From the NCBI RefSeq assembly GCF_003060825.1, contig NZ_CP028922.1, positions 3,744,001-3,808,000 of the forward strand: DNA of 64,000 nucleotides, in the 5' to 3' direction. The position numbers and the translations under genes are program-made. Origin of the DNA: Paenibacillus sp. CAA11 (GTDB lineage: Bacteria > Bacillota > Bacilli > Paenibacillales > Paenibacillaceae). Shown one piece after another: positions 33,896 to 42,056 of the stretch. The notes under the pieces are model-generated. The model did not search any database and was not told the origin of the DNA. It worked only from the letters and a program-made list of their open reading frames with translations. Numbering within the stretch: position 1 is the first letter of the stretch; every line of letters starts with the position of its first letter.

Positions 33896-33923
33896 TAATC
33901 TATGCGAATCCCCAGCATGCTGT
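33896..33923 (-). promoter_or_regulatory. Sigma-K-like promoter, best match in the window
   Basis: Minus-strand ACA (33921-33923), exactly 16 bases, then CATAGATTA (33896-33904). All fixed positions of the sigma-K pattern are met. The -10 ends 31 bases upstream of ATG 33864. Confidence 0.65.
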
Positions 33924-33924
33924 A

Positions 33925-34226
33925 AGGGACAAATAACCAATTCATGGGACAATTTTCTTATTCTGCTGTCCACGCTCTCAATTTTCTATAAGGTCTCTGT
34001 CTTGATTCCCCTCCCCCTAACCTACCTTCTCTTCCAGCAAATCTACCCTAAACACTGCCGAATATTGGCTAGGATGTATTCAGCTTCTTTCGGTCATTTA
34101 ATGAGGATAAACCATCCAGCCAGACTACGGGTTGTTATACCAATTTCCTCTACCTTAGTGCTTCTATCTATACCACTTTAGAGACTAGATGAGTAGGATA
34201 TACAAACTAGAAAAGGAGTGAAAAAA
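33925..34226. other. Divergent intergenic region
   Basis: About 300 bases between the minus-strand YtcC-like gene and the plus-strand dehydrogenase. I see no open reading frame with a ribosome binding site and no strong hairpin. The plus-strand promoter should lie here; no clean sigma-A, sigma-E or sigma-K match stands out. AGGAG at 34215-34219 serves the dehydrogenase. Confidence 0.4.
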
Positions 34227-35504
34227 ATGAGTCAAGCCAAACCGAATATCGCCGTCATTGGCTTAGGTTATGTAGGGCTGCCTTTGGCAGAGTTATTCCT
34301 AAGTAACGAACACACCGTATATGGCATAGACGTGGATCCTACAAAAATCCAAAAGCTCGAAAACCGCCAAAGCTATTTATCCGACTATTCATCTAAAGAA
34401 ATTCGCGCGCTGTTTGCAGGCGGCCGCTTTCATGTTGGCGATTCCTTCTCGGCTGTAGAGCAGGCCCGTGCCATCATTATATGCGTGCCCACTCCGTTAG
34501 ATCAGGACAGCAAGCCGGACCTAACCTATATTAGATCCGCCATGCAGAGTATGCTTCCCCATCTGAAAAGAGGACATCTAATCGTACTGGAAAGCTCGAC
34601 TTACCCGGGAACAACGGAAGAAGAGCTGAAGCCATTGATCGAATCGACAGGGCTTATCGTTGGAAAAGATGTATTTCTGGCCTATTCCCCAGAACGCATT
34701 GATCCCGGCCCGCATCAGACTCCGCTTCATGACATCCCCAAGGTGATGGGCGGAGTTACCGAGGAGTGCACAGCCCTCGCCAAAGACATCTATGGGGGTG
34801 TCTTCCACCGTGTCGTCGTAGTCTCTTCGCCCCGAGTGGCTGAATTCACCAAACTGCTGGAGAATTGCCAGCGTCTGGTTAACATCTCCTTCATGAATGA
34901 GCTTGCCATCCTCTGCAAGAAGATGGACATCAACCTGTGGGAGGCCATCGATGCAGCCAGTACCAAGCCCTATGGCTTTACCTCTTATTATCCTGGCCCA
35001 GGCATAGGCGGACACTGCATTCCTGTTGACCCTCTATACCTTCAGTGGAAGGCCCAGCAATATGGAACCGACCTGAAGTTTATTGAGCTGGCTCACCGCA
35101 TCAATGAGTCTATGCCGGATTATATCGTCCAAAAGGTCTCCGAGGCGCTCAAGGCAGAGAAGCCTTTGAACCAGAGCAGCGTCCTCGTGCTGGGCGTTAC
35201 CTACAAGAAGGATGTCAACGATTTGCGAGAATCCTCTTCCCTGCCTATCATGACTAAGCTGATCGAGCTTGGAGTCAAGGTCAGCTTCTTTGATCCATAT
35301 ATTCAGGAGGTTCAACTGAAGGACTGCACTCTAGCCTCGACCCCTTTAACCAAGAGAAACATCCAGCAGCATGACTGTGTGCTTATATTGACAGACCATT
35401 CAACCATACCTTACGGGACACTGGCGCAAATCTCCAAGCTGATTATCGACACCCGCAACGCCACGAAGCAGATTAATGACCGCACGAACATCGTGCTGAT
35501 CTAA
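34227..35504 (+). CDS. UDP-sugar 6-dehydrogenase, YtcA/WbpA-like
   Basis: A 425-residue enzyme of the UDP-glucose/GDP-mannose dehydrogenase family, oxidising C6 of a nucleotide sugar to a uronate in two NAD-dependent steps. It has IAVIGLGYVGLPLAELF, CVPTPLDQDSKPDL, SSTYPGTTEE, AYSPERIDPG, TKLLENCQRLVNISFMNEL with the conserved Lys and Asn, and GPGIGGHCIPVDP with the catalytic Cys. The PTPLDQDSKPDL and ERIDPG forms resemble UDP-GlcNAc-type (WbpA) rather than UDP-glucose enzymes, so the substrate is open. ATG 34227 follows GGAG by 8 bases. It is the first gene of a three-gene operon with two epimerases. Confidence 0.9.
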   Translation: MSQAKPNIAVIGLGYVGLPLAELFLSNEHTVYGIDVDPTKIQKLENRQSYLSDYSSKEIRALFAGGRFHVGDSFSAVEQARAIIICVPTPLDQDSKPDLTYIRSAMQSMLPHLKRGHLIVLESSTYPGTTEEELKPLIESTGLIVGKDVFLAYSPERIDPGPHQTPLHDIPKVMGGVTEECTALAKDIYGGVFHRVVVVSSPRVAEFTKLLENCQRLVNISFMNELAILCKKMDINLWEAIDAASTKPYGFTSYYPGPGIGGHCIPVDPLYLQWKAQQYGTDLKFIELAHRINESMPDYIVQKVSEALKAEKPLNQSSVLVLGVTYKKDVNDLRESSSLPIMTKLIELGVKVSFFDPYIQEVQLKDCTLASTPLTKRNIQQHDCVLILTDHSTIPYGTLAQISKLIIDTRNATKQINDRTNIVLI

Positions 35505-35533
35505 GCCAATGTAGAGAAGGGACGAGAACAACC

Positions 35534-36511
35534 ATGAAAATACTAGTTACAGGGGGAGCCGGATTTATAGGGTCCCACCTGGTAGAGCGACTGCTTGAAT
35601 TAGGCCACTCGGTGTGGACACTCGATAATATGTCCACAGGCCGGCTTGACTTTCTTAACAAGGTTACAGAGAACAACCGCCATTCCGTCATTCACGGCTC
35701 TGTCACCGACAAATATTTGCTTCGTGGCCTCATGGAACGCGTAGATGTTGTATTTCACCTTGCTGCCGTACTGGGAGTAAAGAACACGGTAGAGAACCCG
35801 CTCAAGGTCATCGAAGGTAATATCGACGGTACGCGAAATATACTGGAGCTTGCTTATCAGAACAGGGTCAAGGTCGTGTTCTCTTCAACGTCGGAGGTTT
35901 ATGGCCGGAACACCAAGCTTCCCTTCAGCGAAGACTCAGACCGTGTGCTTGGCGCACCGTCCATTCACCGCTGGTGCTATGCTACCGCTAAGGCCCTAGA
36001 CGAGCATTTGTGCTTCGCCTATGCAGAGAAGGGACTGCCTGTGAGCATTGTCCGTTACTTCAACGCCTATGGGCCCCGGCAAACCTCCTCACAATACGGA
36101 GGCGTCATTCCGCGCTTTATCAAAGCAGCTCTGCGAAATGAGCCGATTGAAGTACACCATGACGGTTCGCAAATCCGCTGCTTCACTTATATTCAAGATA
36201 CTGTGGAAGGAACTGTAGCAACGATATCATCCCAAGCGAACGGGCTGGCTTTTAATATTGGTTCCGAACACTCCATCACGATCTTGAATTTGGCTCAAAA
36301 AATCCGCGAACTGGCCGACTCTTCCTCTCCTATTGTCCATGTTCCCTATGAAAGAGCCTACGGACCTGGCTATGAGGATATGCCGATACGTATTCCCGAT
36401 ATCTCACGAGCCAGACGCCTACTGCAGTACGAGCCAAGCATTACGTTAGAGGAAGGGCTTTCCCGATCTATTGCATGGTTCAGACAGCAGCTGCAGGAAG
36501 GTCGATTATAA
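35534..36511 (+). CDS. NAD-dependent epimerase or uronate decarboxylase-like SDR
   Basis: A 325-residue extended SDR with VTGGAGFIGSHLVERL, HLAAVLGVKNTVENP, SSTSEVYG, RWCYATAKALDEHLC as the Tyr-x3-Lys site, and RYFNAYGPRQTSSQYGGVIP. The HRWCYATAKALDEH stretch resembles UDP-glucuronate decarboxylase/UDP-xylose synthase-type enzymes more than classical GalE. Placed after a 6-dehydrogenase it could act on the uronate, for example giving UDP-xylose or a 4-epimer. This is inference. The ribosome binding site GAAGGGA lies 11 bases before the ATG. Confidence 0.84.
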   Translation: MKILVTGGAGFIGSHLVERLLELGHSVWTLDNMSTGRLDFLNKVTENNRHSVIHGSVTDKYLLRGLMERVDVVFHLAAVLGVKNTVENPLKVIEGNIDGTRNILELAYQNRVKVVFSSTSEVYGRNTKLPFSEDSDRVLGAPSIHRWCYATAKALDEHLCFAYAEKGLPVSIVRYFNAYGPRQTSSQYGGVIPRFIKAALRNEPIEVHHDGSQIRCFTYIQDTVEGTVATISSQANGLAFNIGSEHSITILNLAQKIRELADSSSPIVHVPYERAYGPGYEDMPIRIPDISRARRLLQYEPSITLEEGLSRSIAWFRQQLQEGRL

Positions 36512-37432
36512 ATGAAGGCCGTCGTTACTGGAGGAGCCGGATTTATAGGATCGCACCTTGTGGAAGCACTTCTGGCTCAGGGAGCGGACGTGGCCGTCAT
36601 TGATAACCTGTCTACCGGACATACCGAATATGTGCCTAAGGGTGTCCAGCTCTATCAGATGGATATACGAAGTGAGGATCTAGAGAAAGTACTGCGCAGC
36701 CTGCAGCCAGAGATTGTATTCCACCAGGCAGCTCAAGTGGATGTCCAGCACTCTGTCAAACAGCCAGGATATGACGCTGCAGTAAATATTGCGGGAACGG
36801 CCAATCTGCTGAAGGCCTGCCAGCTTACGGGGGTTCGGAAGGTCATTTACGCTTCCTCCTGTGCGGTATATGGAGAACTGGAGGCAGAACTGATCCGCGA
36901 GGGAGACCCTACAGAGCCCATTTCTTTCTACGGCCTATCCAAGAAGACCCCGGAAATCTACCTTCAACTCTTCCATCAGCTGTACGGATTATCCTATACC
37001 ATTCTTAGATATGCTAATGTATACGGCCCAAGACAAACCCCCAAGGGCGAGGGAGGAGTGGTATCCATCTTCCTGGACCGGATTCGGCGGGGAGAGCCGC
37101 TTATGGTCTTCGGGGATGGCGAACAGACACGCGACTTTGTATATGTGAAAGATGTTGCAGCCGCCAATGTTGCCGCAGCCTTTCAGGCAGACCAGCAGAT
37201 TGTTCAGGTAAGCACTGCAGCGCCGACCTCTGTGAACCAGCTTCTGGACCTGCTGAGTCAAATTCACGGCCAGAAGCTCACCCCTGAATATCATGAAGCG
37301 AGAGCTGGGGATATTAAGCACAGCTGCCTCTCCAACAGCAGGGCTGACAAACTGCTCGGGTGGAAGCCTAAGTATAATCTTGAGGCCGGCTTGAAGGAGA
37401 CCTATCAGTATATGATCACTGAAGCTAAATAG
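36512..37432 (+). CDS. UDP-sugar 4-epimerase, YtcB-like
   Basis: A 306-residue extended SDR. It has VTGGAGFIGSHLVEALL, HQAAQVDVQHSVKQP, ASSCAVYGE, SFYGLSKKTPEIYLQ as the active site and RYANVYGPRQTPKGEGGVVS, typical of bacterial UDP-glucose or UDP-GlcNAc 4-epimerases. It begins directly after the stop of the preceding SDR and shares much of its N-terminal sequence with it, so the two are old paralogues. With ytcA- and ytcC-like genes it mirrors the B. subtilis ytcABC group, which is associated with the spore coat. Confidence 0.87.
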   Translation: MKAVVTGGAGFIGSHLVEALLAQGADVAVIDNLSTGHTEYVPKGVQLYQMDIRSEDLEKVLRSLQPEIVFHQAAQVDVQHSVKQPGYDAAVNIAGTANLLKACQLTGVRKVIYASSCAVYGELEAELIREGDPTEPISFYGLSKKTPEIYLQLFHQLYGLSYTILRYANVYGPRQTPKGEGGVVSIFLDRIRRGEPLMVFGDGEQTRDFVYVKDVAAANVAAAFQADQQIVQVSTAAPTSVNQLLDLLSQIHGQKLTPEYHEARAGDIKHSCLSNSRADKLLGWKPKYNLEAGLKETYQYMITEAK

Positions 37433-37447
37433 GTGTACTTGGAAAAA

Positions 37448-37484
37448 ACGAGGCCGCTCTCCCAAAATGGGAAAGCGGCCTCGT
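37448..37484 (-). terminator. Convergent intrinsic terminator
   Basis: Stem ACGAGGCCGCT / AGCGGCCTCGT with an inner CCC/GGG pair around AAAAT. On the minus strand it ends in TTTTTTCC, so it terminates the ECF transporter operon, and it probably also blocks the plus-strand operon. Confidence 0.88.
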
Positions 37485-37489
37485 GCCTG

Positions 37490-38293
37490 TTAATGATACC
37501 GGACATCACTCAGGCCGAACCAGGGAAAGGCGGCTGTGAGCAGCACTGCTGCTGCTACCGCCCCGGCTAGCAGCAAAGCAAGCTGAAGATCGGATGCCGA
37601 GTACACCGAAGGATAATAGTAGCTGCGGGAGCGTTTATCATCAAATTGCTTGGATTCCATCGCCGTGGCCACCCGGTGCGCTCTTCGGATGCTCTGTGCC
37701 AGGAGCGGCACCCCATACAACTTGACCAGGCGCAGATACCCACGCGGCCCTCGCGGCCTTCTGACTCCGCGGATGCGAAGCGCTTCCCTTCTCGTCTTGA
37801 ATTCTTCCCATACCATCGGCAGCAGACGGATGGAGGCCATGAAACTGTATGCATATTTAGGACGGAGCCTCGCCTTCTGCATCAAAGCATAGAACAGCGA
37901 GACAGAAGATGTGGACAGGACAAACAGAAGCCCCTCCGTCCCCAAAGCTACGGACTTGAAACCAAGATGAATGCCTCGATAGAAGCTCTCCTCCGTGATG
38001 CGGATCAGCCCCCACTGCCACCACAGCTGGTCTCCCTTACCAAACAGAATCATGGAGACGGCGGAAGATACGAACACAAGCAGAAAGGGCAGCATAATCA
38101 CAAGAATCTTCCACGGCGGAAGACCGGTTAGCCCGAACAGCAATAACAAGAGCAGCACCGTCTGATAGGCGATAAAATCAAGACTGTATGTAAACAGCGT
38201 AATCAGAAACATCGTTATCACCAGGACTAGCTTAACGACCGGATTAGCCCGGTGAAGCGGTGTTTGAAATATAGGGGTTAAGAAAGCACTCAT
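37490..38293 (-). CDS. ECF transporter T component, YkoC-like
   Basis: The 267-residue transmembrane coupling protein (EcfT/CbiQ family) of an energy-coupling-factor importer. It has several hydrophobic segments in the N-terminal half and the cytoplasmic coupling helix EALRIRGVRRPRG carrying the A-R-G type motif, then ...AHRVATAMESKQFDD with a second Arg/Ala-rich contact. It adjoins the ATPase gene directly. The operon order on the transcript is S component, dual ATPase, T component, as in B. subtilis ykoEDC, which imports the thiamine precursor hydroxymethylpyrimidine. The upstream TPP riboswitch agrees. Confidence 0.9.
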   Translation of the reverse strand: MSAFLTPIFQTPLHRANPVVKLVLVITMFLITLFTYSLDFIAYQTVLLLLLLFGLTGLPPWKILVIMLPFLLVFVSSAVSMILFGKGDQLWWQWGLIRITEESFYRGIHLGFKSVALGTEGLLFVLSTSSVSLFYALMQKARLRPKYAYSFMASIRLLPMVWEEFKTRREALRIRGVRRPRGPRGYLRLVKLYGVPLLAQSIRRAHRVATAMESKQFDDKRSRSYYYPSVYSASDLQLALLLAGAVAAAVLLTAAFPWFGLSDVRYH

Positions 38294-39892
38294 CTAATGC
38301 AGCTCCTCTCTATATGCTGCAATTTGCCGTTTAAGAACCCTTCCACGGTCTGTCGTCACCTGCTTCACTACCCGGCCCTGCCTGAGCTCCCAGACCTCTG
38401 TCGCCCACAGCCTCGCAATGTGCTCTTCATGCGTCACCATAATAATGATGGTGCCCTGCCTGCGCAGCTTCTCGCAAAGCTCCAATATAGCAATAGTATT
38501 GACCGCATCCTGTCCGAACGTCGGTTCATCCAGCAGCAGCACAGGCTTACTCACAACCATTGCGGTAGCTACGCTAAGCCGCCGCTTCTGGCCCATCGAC
38601 AGCTGATAGGGATGGCGGTGGCCTAGCGAGCTTAGTCCAAAGCGCTCCAGACAGCGCTGGACCAGCAGAGCGCTTTCCGCTGGCGGCATCCCCTTCTCCT
38701 GAAGAGAGAAGCCGGTTTCAGCTTCGACGGTCTCGGCAACAAATTGAAATTCAGGATTCTGAAACACAAATCCGAGCTTCTCCATTGTGCGCTCCACTTG
38801 GCGCTTGCGCAGTGATCTTCTCCCGCCTTTTTGGCTTTTGCCCGCAGGCTGTCCGTCCAGAGAATAGACCCCTTCCGAAGTCAGCAGTCCCATTAGACTT
38901 GATAGCAGGGTGCTCTTCCCCGCTCCGTTGGGTCCCATCACGGCGATGAAATCTCCGGGAGCGGCCTCCGCCTTCTCTACGGCAATGGCTTCCCGGTCTC
39001 CGCGGAAGCCGCGGAACTCGGCAAGTTCCAGCCTTGAAGATGGGCCAGGCTGCGATTCCGCCGCAGCTGCTTCCACCGGTGCCGGAGACAACTGCTGCCG
39101 TCCCCGGACAGACCGGGCGTAATCCTCCCATACGCCCGGGTACCAAATGCCATATTCCTGCAGTTCCTGCCGGTAACGGGCAAAGATTTCCTCGGGCTTC
39201 CCTTGCCCAAGGATCCTTCCCTCCGGGCCCAGAAGGATTACCCGGTCAACGTAGTCCAGCACCTCCTCAATTCGGTGCTCTACAATGACTACGGTTCGGC
39301 CCTCCGACGAATGCCGAACCGCTTGCCAGATCTGCTCCCGCCCTATCGGGTCCAGAAGCGCTGAAGGCTCATCCAGCAGCAGCACTTCCGGGTCCATAAG
39401 CAGCACAGAGGCAAGCGCGAGACGCTGCTTCATTCCCTGTGACAATGAAGCGATCGGCACATGCCGGTCCGGCAGGCTGAGGCCGACCTTCTCCAGCGCA
39501 TCATCCATGCACGCAGGCATCTCTTCTCGCGGAATACCGAGGTTCTCCAACACGAAAGCCAGCTCCTCATCTGCATATGGCATGCAGAACTGGGTATCCG
39601 GGTCCTGAAATACAAACCCCCATGACTTTGGAATAATGCCTGCTTCCCATTTCATAGGAACTTCAATTACGCCTGGAATGAGTCCGCTAAATACTTGGAG
39701 CAGGGTTGATTTGCCGCAGCCGCTCGGCCCAAGCAGAAGCACCTTCTCCCCCGTATATATGCTTAGTGAGAAATCCTTGAATACGAAGCCGGGCTCACCG
39801 GCAAACTTTAGCCTCAGGTTCCGCACCTCTGCTGCTACCCATGCAGGACAAGCATTCGTCTTTTCTTCAACGATATGTTCTTGTAAGCTCAT
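38294..39892 (-). CDS. ECF transporter dual ATPase, YkoD-like
   Basis: A 532-residue protein with two fused ABC domains. First domain: Walker A LLLGPSGCGKSTLL, signature SLSQGMKQRLALA, Walker B LLLDEPSALLDP. Second: Walker A MGPNGAGKSTLL, signature QLSMGQKRRLSVA, Walker B LLLDEPTFGQD. It powers import through the T and S components. Fusion of the two ATPases is characteristic of YkoD. The start ATG overlaps the stop of the S-component gene by one base (TAATG). Confidence 0.93.
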   Translation of the reverse strand: MSLQEHIVEEKTNACPAWVAAEVRNLRLKFAGEPGFVFKDFSLSIYTGEKVLLLGPSGCGKSTLLQVFSGLIPGVIEVPMKWEAGIIPKSWGFVFQDPDTQFCMPYADEELAFVLENLGIPREEMPACMDDALEKVGLSLPDRHVPIASLSQGMKQRLALASVLLMDPEVLLLDEPSALLDPIGREQIWQAVRHSSEGRTVVIVEHRIEEVLDYVDRVILLGPEGRILGQGKPEEIFARYRQELQEYGIWYPGVWEDYARSVRGRQQLSPAPVEAAAAESQPGPSSRLELAEFRGFRGDREAIAVEKAEAAPGDFIAVMGPNGAGKSTLLSSLMGLLTSEGVYSLDGQPAGKSQKGGRRSLRKRQVERTMEKLGFVFQNPEFQFVAETVEAETGFSLQEKGMPPAESALLVQRCLERFGLSSLGHRHPYQLSMGQKRRLSVATAMVVSKPVLLLDEPTFGQDAVNTIAILELCEKLRRQGTIIIMVTHEEHIARLWATEVWELRQGRVVKQVTTDRGRVLKRQIAAYREELH

Positions 39893-40497
39893 TACTTCTC
39901 ATCCAGCGCCGCATAATCCTGGTCCTGAACAGGCCGAAGCTGGTTCGTTACCCCGGTTGCCTCCACTGCTTTGACCAACGCATATGCCAAATACCCTGCG
40001 AGGACAGCAGAGCTTACCATTCGCAGACCGTATTTATAAATTAGCATCCAAGTCTCATAATCCGCATATCCGTACAGCACATCAGGGATTAGGGAACCGA
40101 TCGCCGCCCCAACGCCTGCCAGAGCTGCAACACCGGCAGAGAACTTCTTATACCGGAAGGCCGCGAAGACCAGCTCCGCTCCAAGTCCTTGAATAAGCCC
40201 ATATAAGACCAGCTGCAGACCCCACCCGCTCCCGAATAGAATTTCTACATGCGCGGCTGCGAGCTCTGCAATCAGGGCTACCCCCGGCTTGCGAATTAAC
40301 AAGAAGACAAGCGTTGGCGCCAGGAACCATACACCGTATACCAATTCATCGGCCTGAATGAACAAGGGGTCCAGCAGATTCGAAACCGAGCCCCAGAAGT
40401 GGTACACCACCCCAAGAACCAGCGATACAAGCACGGTAACCAGCAAATCGCTTAAGCTTAATCCCTTTCCTTTTCGAGTGTTTACTAAAGCCTCCAT
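39892..40497 (-). CDS. ECF transporter S component, YkoE-like thiamine precursor binder
   Basis: A 201-residue integral membrane protein that should bind the substrate. It has at least five hydrophobic segments, the first being LLVTVLVSLVLGVVYHFWGS, and a LVLYGLIQGLGAELVFAAFR stretch typical of the YkoE family. The ATG at 40497 follows AAGGAGAGG by 6 bases; an extension to 40536 lacks this. Thiamine or hydroxymethylpyrimidine specificity follows from the riboswitch and family, not from a visible binding residue. No ykoF is present. Confidence 0.9.
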   Translation of the reverse strand: MEALVNTRKGKGLSLSDLLVTVLVSLVLGVVYHFWGSVSNLLDPLFIQADELVYGVWFLAPTLVFLLIRKPGVALIAELAAAHVEILFGSGWGLQLVLYGLIQGLGAELVFAAFRYKKFSAGVAALAGVGAAIGSLIPDVLYGYADYETWMLIYKYGLRMVSSAVLAGYLAYALVKAVEATGVTNQLRPVQDQDYAALDEK

Positions 40498-40538
40498 ACA
40501 ATCCTCTCCTTTTTCCCTAATCGAATTGAATTGCACGC

Positions 40539-40567
40539 AAAAAAACCGTCAGGACATGCGCAGACGG
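40539..40567 (-). terminator. Riboswitch expression-platform terminator
   Basis: Minus-strand stem CCGTC...GACGG followed by TTTTTTT lies between the TPP aptamer and the YkoE start. TPP binding should favour this hairpin and stop transcription. Confidence 0.8.
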
Positions 40568-40589
40568 GTAACCGAAAAAAAGAGTACGG

Positions 40590-40686
40590 ACGATTCTCTA
40601 CGCTGGCATTATCCAGTTCAGATTGACGGTCAGCAGCGGATATATGTAGCTGCAATCTCAGCCCGGCTATCATCCCCGGGCACCCG
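40590..40686 (-). ncRNA. TPP riboswitch (THI element)
   Basis: The minus strand shows the conserved TPP aptamer blocks: GGGTGCCC at the 5' side, GGGCTGAGA, then CTGAACTGGATAATGCCAG and CGTAGAGAA. It lies upstream of the ykoEDC-like operon with a terminator behind it, so high thiamine pyrophosphate should shut off precursor uptake. The downstream ACCC-type pairing element is divergent. Confidence 0.93.
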
Positions 40687-40707
40687 TATCGCTATGCAAT
40701 TGTCAAT

Positions 40708-40737
40708 AACATACACCAGAAAGATGTGAACAATCAA
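40708..40737 (-). promoter_or_regulatory. Sigma-A promoter candidate for the TPP riboswitch
   Basis: TTGATT (40732-40737), an 18-base spacer and TATGTT (40708-40713) on the minus strand, about 20 bases before the aptamer. Confidence 0.5.
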
Positions 40738-40858
40738 GGGTATTTTTTCACACTGTAACCTTTGTTATGTTGATTTACCCTCTGTTTTATGTCAATATTA
40801 GCGGAAGCGGTTTAGATTAACTACACCTGCCTGCAATGGATTTGAAAGGGGATTTCCC

Positions 40859-41680
40859 ATGGCTAAAAGAATGATGCGGCTCTTTACGGAACTATCCTCC
40901 CGAAAGTGGATTGCGGCGATGACAGGCCGTTTCTCCCACTCGAGCCTAAGCCGCCATATCATTCCTATGTTTGCAAAGGCTTATCATATTCCGCTCCATG
41001 AAGCGGAAAAGGAACTCAGCGAATATCGGACACTTAATGAATTTTTTACCCGCCGCCTCAAACCCGGCATGCGTCCCATTCATAGCGAGCCCGACATGAT
41101 GATCAGTCCTGTGGATTCTCTGATTACAGCGATGGGGCCGATTGATGCGGGGACCATTTTGAATGTTAAAGGTCAGAATTATACGATTGCAGAACTGCTG
41201 AATCACTCTCCTTATATGGACAAGTATAAGCACGGTTTCTTTTTTGTGCTCTACTTAAGCCCTACCGACTATCACCGGATTCACACTCCGGTAGCAGGGC
41301 GTAAGCTGGAAAGCGAGCATATCAAAGGCAAGGTATACCCTGTTAATGATTTCGGTATGACCCATATGAAGTCGGTACTAAGCCGGAACGAGCGGCTGAT
41401 CACGTATATCTCCCATGAGCTTGGTGAGGTGGCTGTGGTCAAGGTAGGTGCCATGAATGTCAGCAGCATTAAATATGTGGATGAAGCAGCCGGAGAATGG
41501 AACCGGGGCGATGATCTCGCTTATTTTGAATTCGGTTCTACGGTGGTGCTGCTGACGCAAACGAGAACCTTCGAGCCTCTTCCGCAGCTGGCCCCCGGAG
41601 TCTCTGTCAAGATGGGGCAGCCGCTTGGCCGATTTCATCGGCCCACCAAGGCCTCTACGAAGGAGCCTGGTGTGCAATAA
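40859..41680 (+). CDS. psd: Phosphatidylserine decarboxylase
   Basis: Produces phosphatidylethanolamine from phosphatidylserine at the membrane. The 273-residue proenzyme has RTLNEFFTRRLKPG, SPVDSLITAMG with the catalytic Asp, DYHRIHTPVAG with the His, PVNDFGM, and EFGSTVVLL, where cleavage before the Ser should create the pyruvoyl group (FGST instead of the usual LGST). It is monocistronic, with no pssA neighbour. The start follows GAAAGGGGA by 7 bases. Confidence 0.94.
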   Translation: MAKRMMRLFTELSSRKWIAAMTGRFSHSSLSRHIIPMFAKAYHIPLHEAEKELSEYRTLNEFFTRRLKPGMRPIHSEPDMMISPVDSLITAMGPIDAGTILNVKGQNYTIAELLNHSPYMDKYKHGFFFVLYLSPTDYHRIHTPVAGRKLESEHIKGKVYPVNDFGMTHMKSVLSRNERLITYISHELGEVAVVKVGAMNVSSIKYVDEAAGEWNRGDDLAYFEFGSTVVLLTQTRTFEPLPQLAPGVSVKMGQPLGRFHRPTKASTKEPGVQ

Positions 41681-41713
41681 ACATTAAGAGTCCTTAAGAT
41701 CCAGATGCTAACA

Positions 41714-41754
41714 AGCAAGGAGCTAAGCGGTTGATTCTCGCTTAGCTCCTTGCT
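41714..41754 (+). terminator. Perfect 16-bp hairpin after psd
   Basis: Arms AGCAAGGAGCTAAGCG / CGCTTAGCTCCTTGCT with a 9-base loop. There is no T-run, so it may act with the second hairpin at 41785. Confidence 0.55.
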
Positions 41755-41784
41755 CGTTAACGAATAGTATCCTATTTTGTTGGT

Positions 41785-41825
41785 GAGGGTGTTCCAAAAT
41801 TAACTTTTGGGGCACCCTCTTCTCT
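41785..41825 (+). terminator. Second hairpin after psd
   Basis: Arms GAGGGTGTTCCAAAA / TTTTGGGGCACCCTC, with two G-T pairs and a 5-base loop, are followed by TTCTCT. Confidence 0.55.
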
Positions 41826-41860
41826 ATGATATAAATGAGTTTCAGAGATTCCTCTAAGTA

Positions 41861-41974
41861 TTAAAACCAGTAATCTTCGCTTCTACCTGGGGGCTTTAGC
41901 CGGCGCAGGCGATTTCGAAAAATGCTCCAGCCTGGCGAGTAGGAGCTGCGGCTGCGCATCCGTCGTCTGCTCAT
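41861..41974 (-). CDS. Very small basic protein, 37 residues
   Basis: A short frame with a strong AAAGGAGGTG 10 bases upstream of its ATG. The product begins MSRRRMRSRSSYSPGWSIFR and ends in an aromatic SEDYWF. Nine of the first 26 residues are Arg. I do not recognise it. It lies 82 bases downstream of the AraC-type regulator on the same strand. The ribosome binding site is the main support; conservation would decide. Confidence 0.5.
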   Translation of the reverse strand: MSRRRMRSRSSYSPGWSIFRNRLRRLKPPGRSEDYWF

Positions 41975-42056
41975 GATATACTTACACCTCCTTTTCCAGA
42001 GTCTAAAAAAGGCTATAACCACTCATTACCCTCTATCGCATCGAACGAATCATATA

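Noticed and set aside
33049-33936. Plus-strand open frame of 295 codons
   Set aside because: It is antisense to the YtcC-like gene and has no family resemblance.
5118-37432. Capsule or exopolysaccharide locus
   Set aside because: No flippase, polymerase, chain-length regulator, priming transferase or exporter is present, while sporulation families and sigma-K-like promoters are.
41785-41819. Possible insertion-sequence end (GAGGGTGTTCCAAAA inverted repeat)
   Set aside because: There is no transposase or target duplication nearby; a terminator explains it better.
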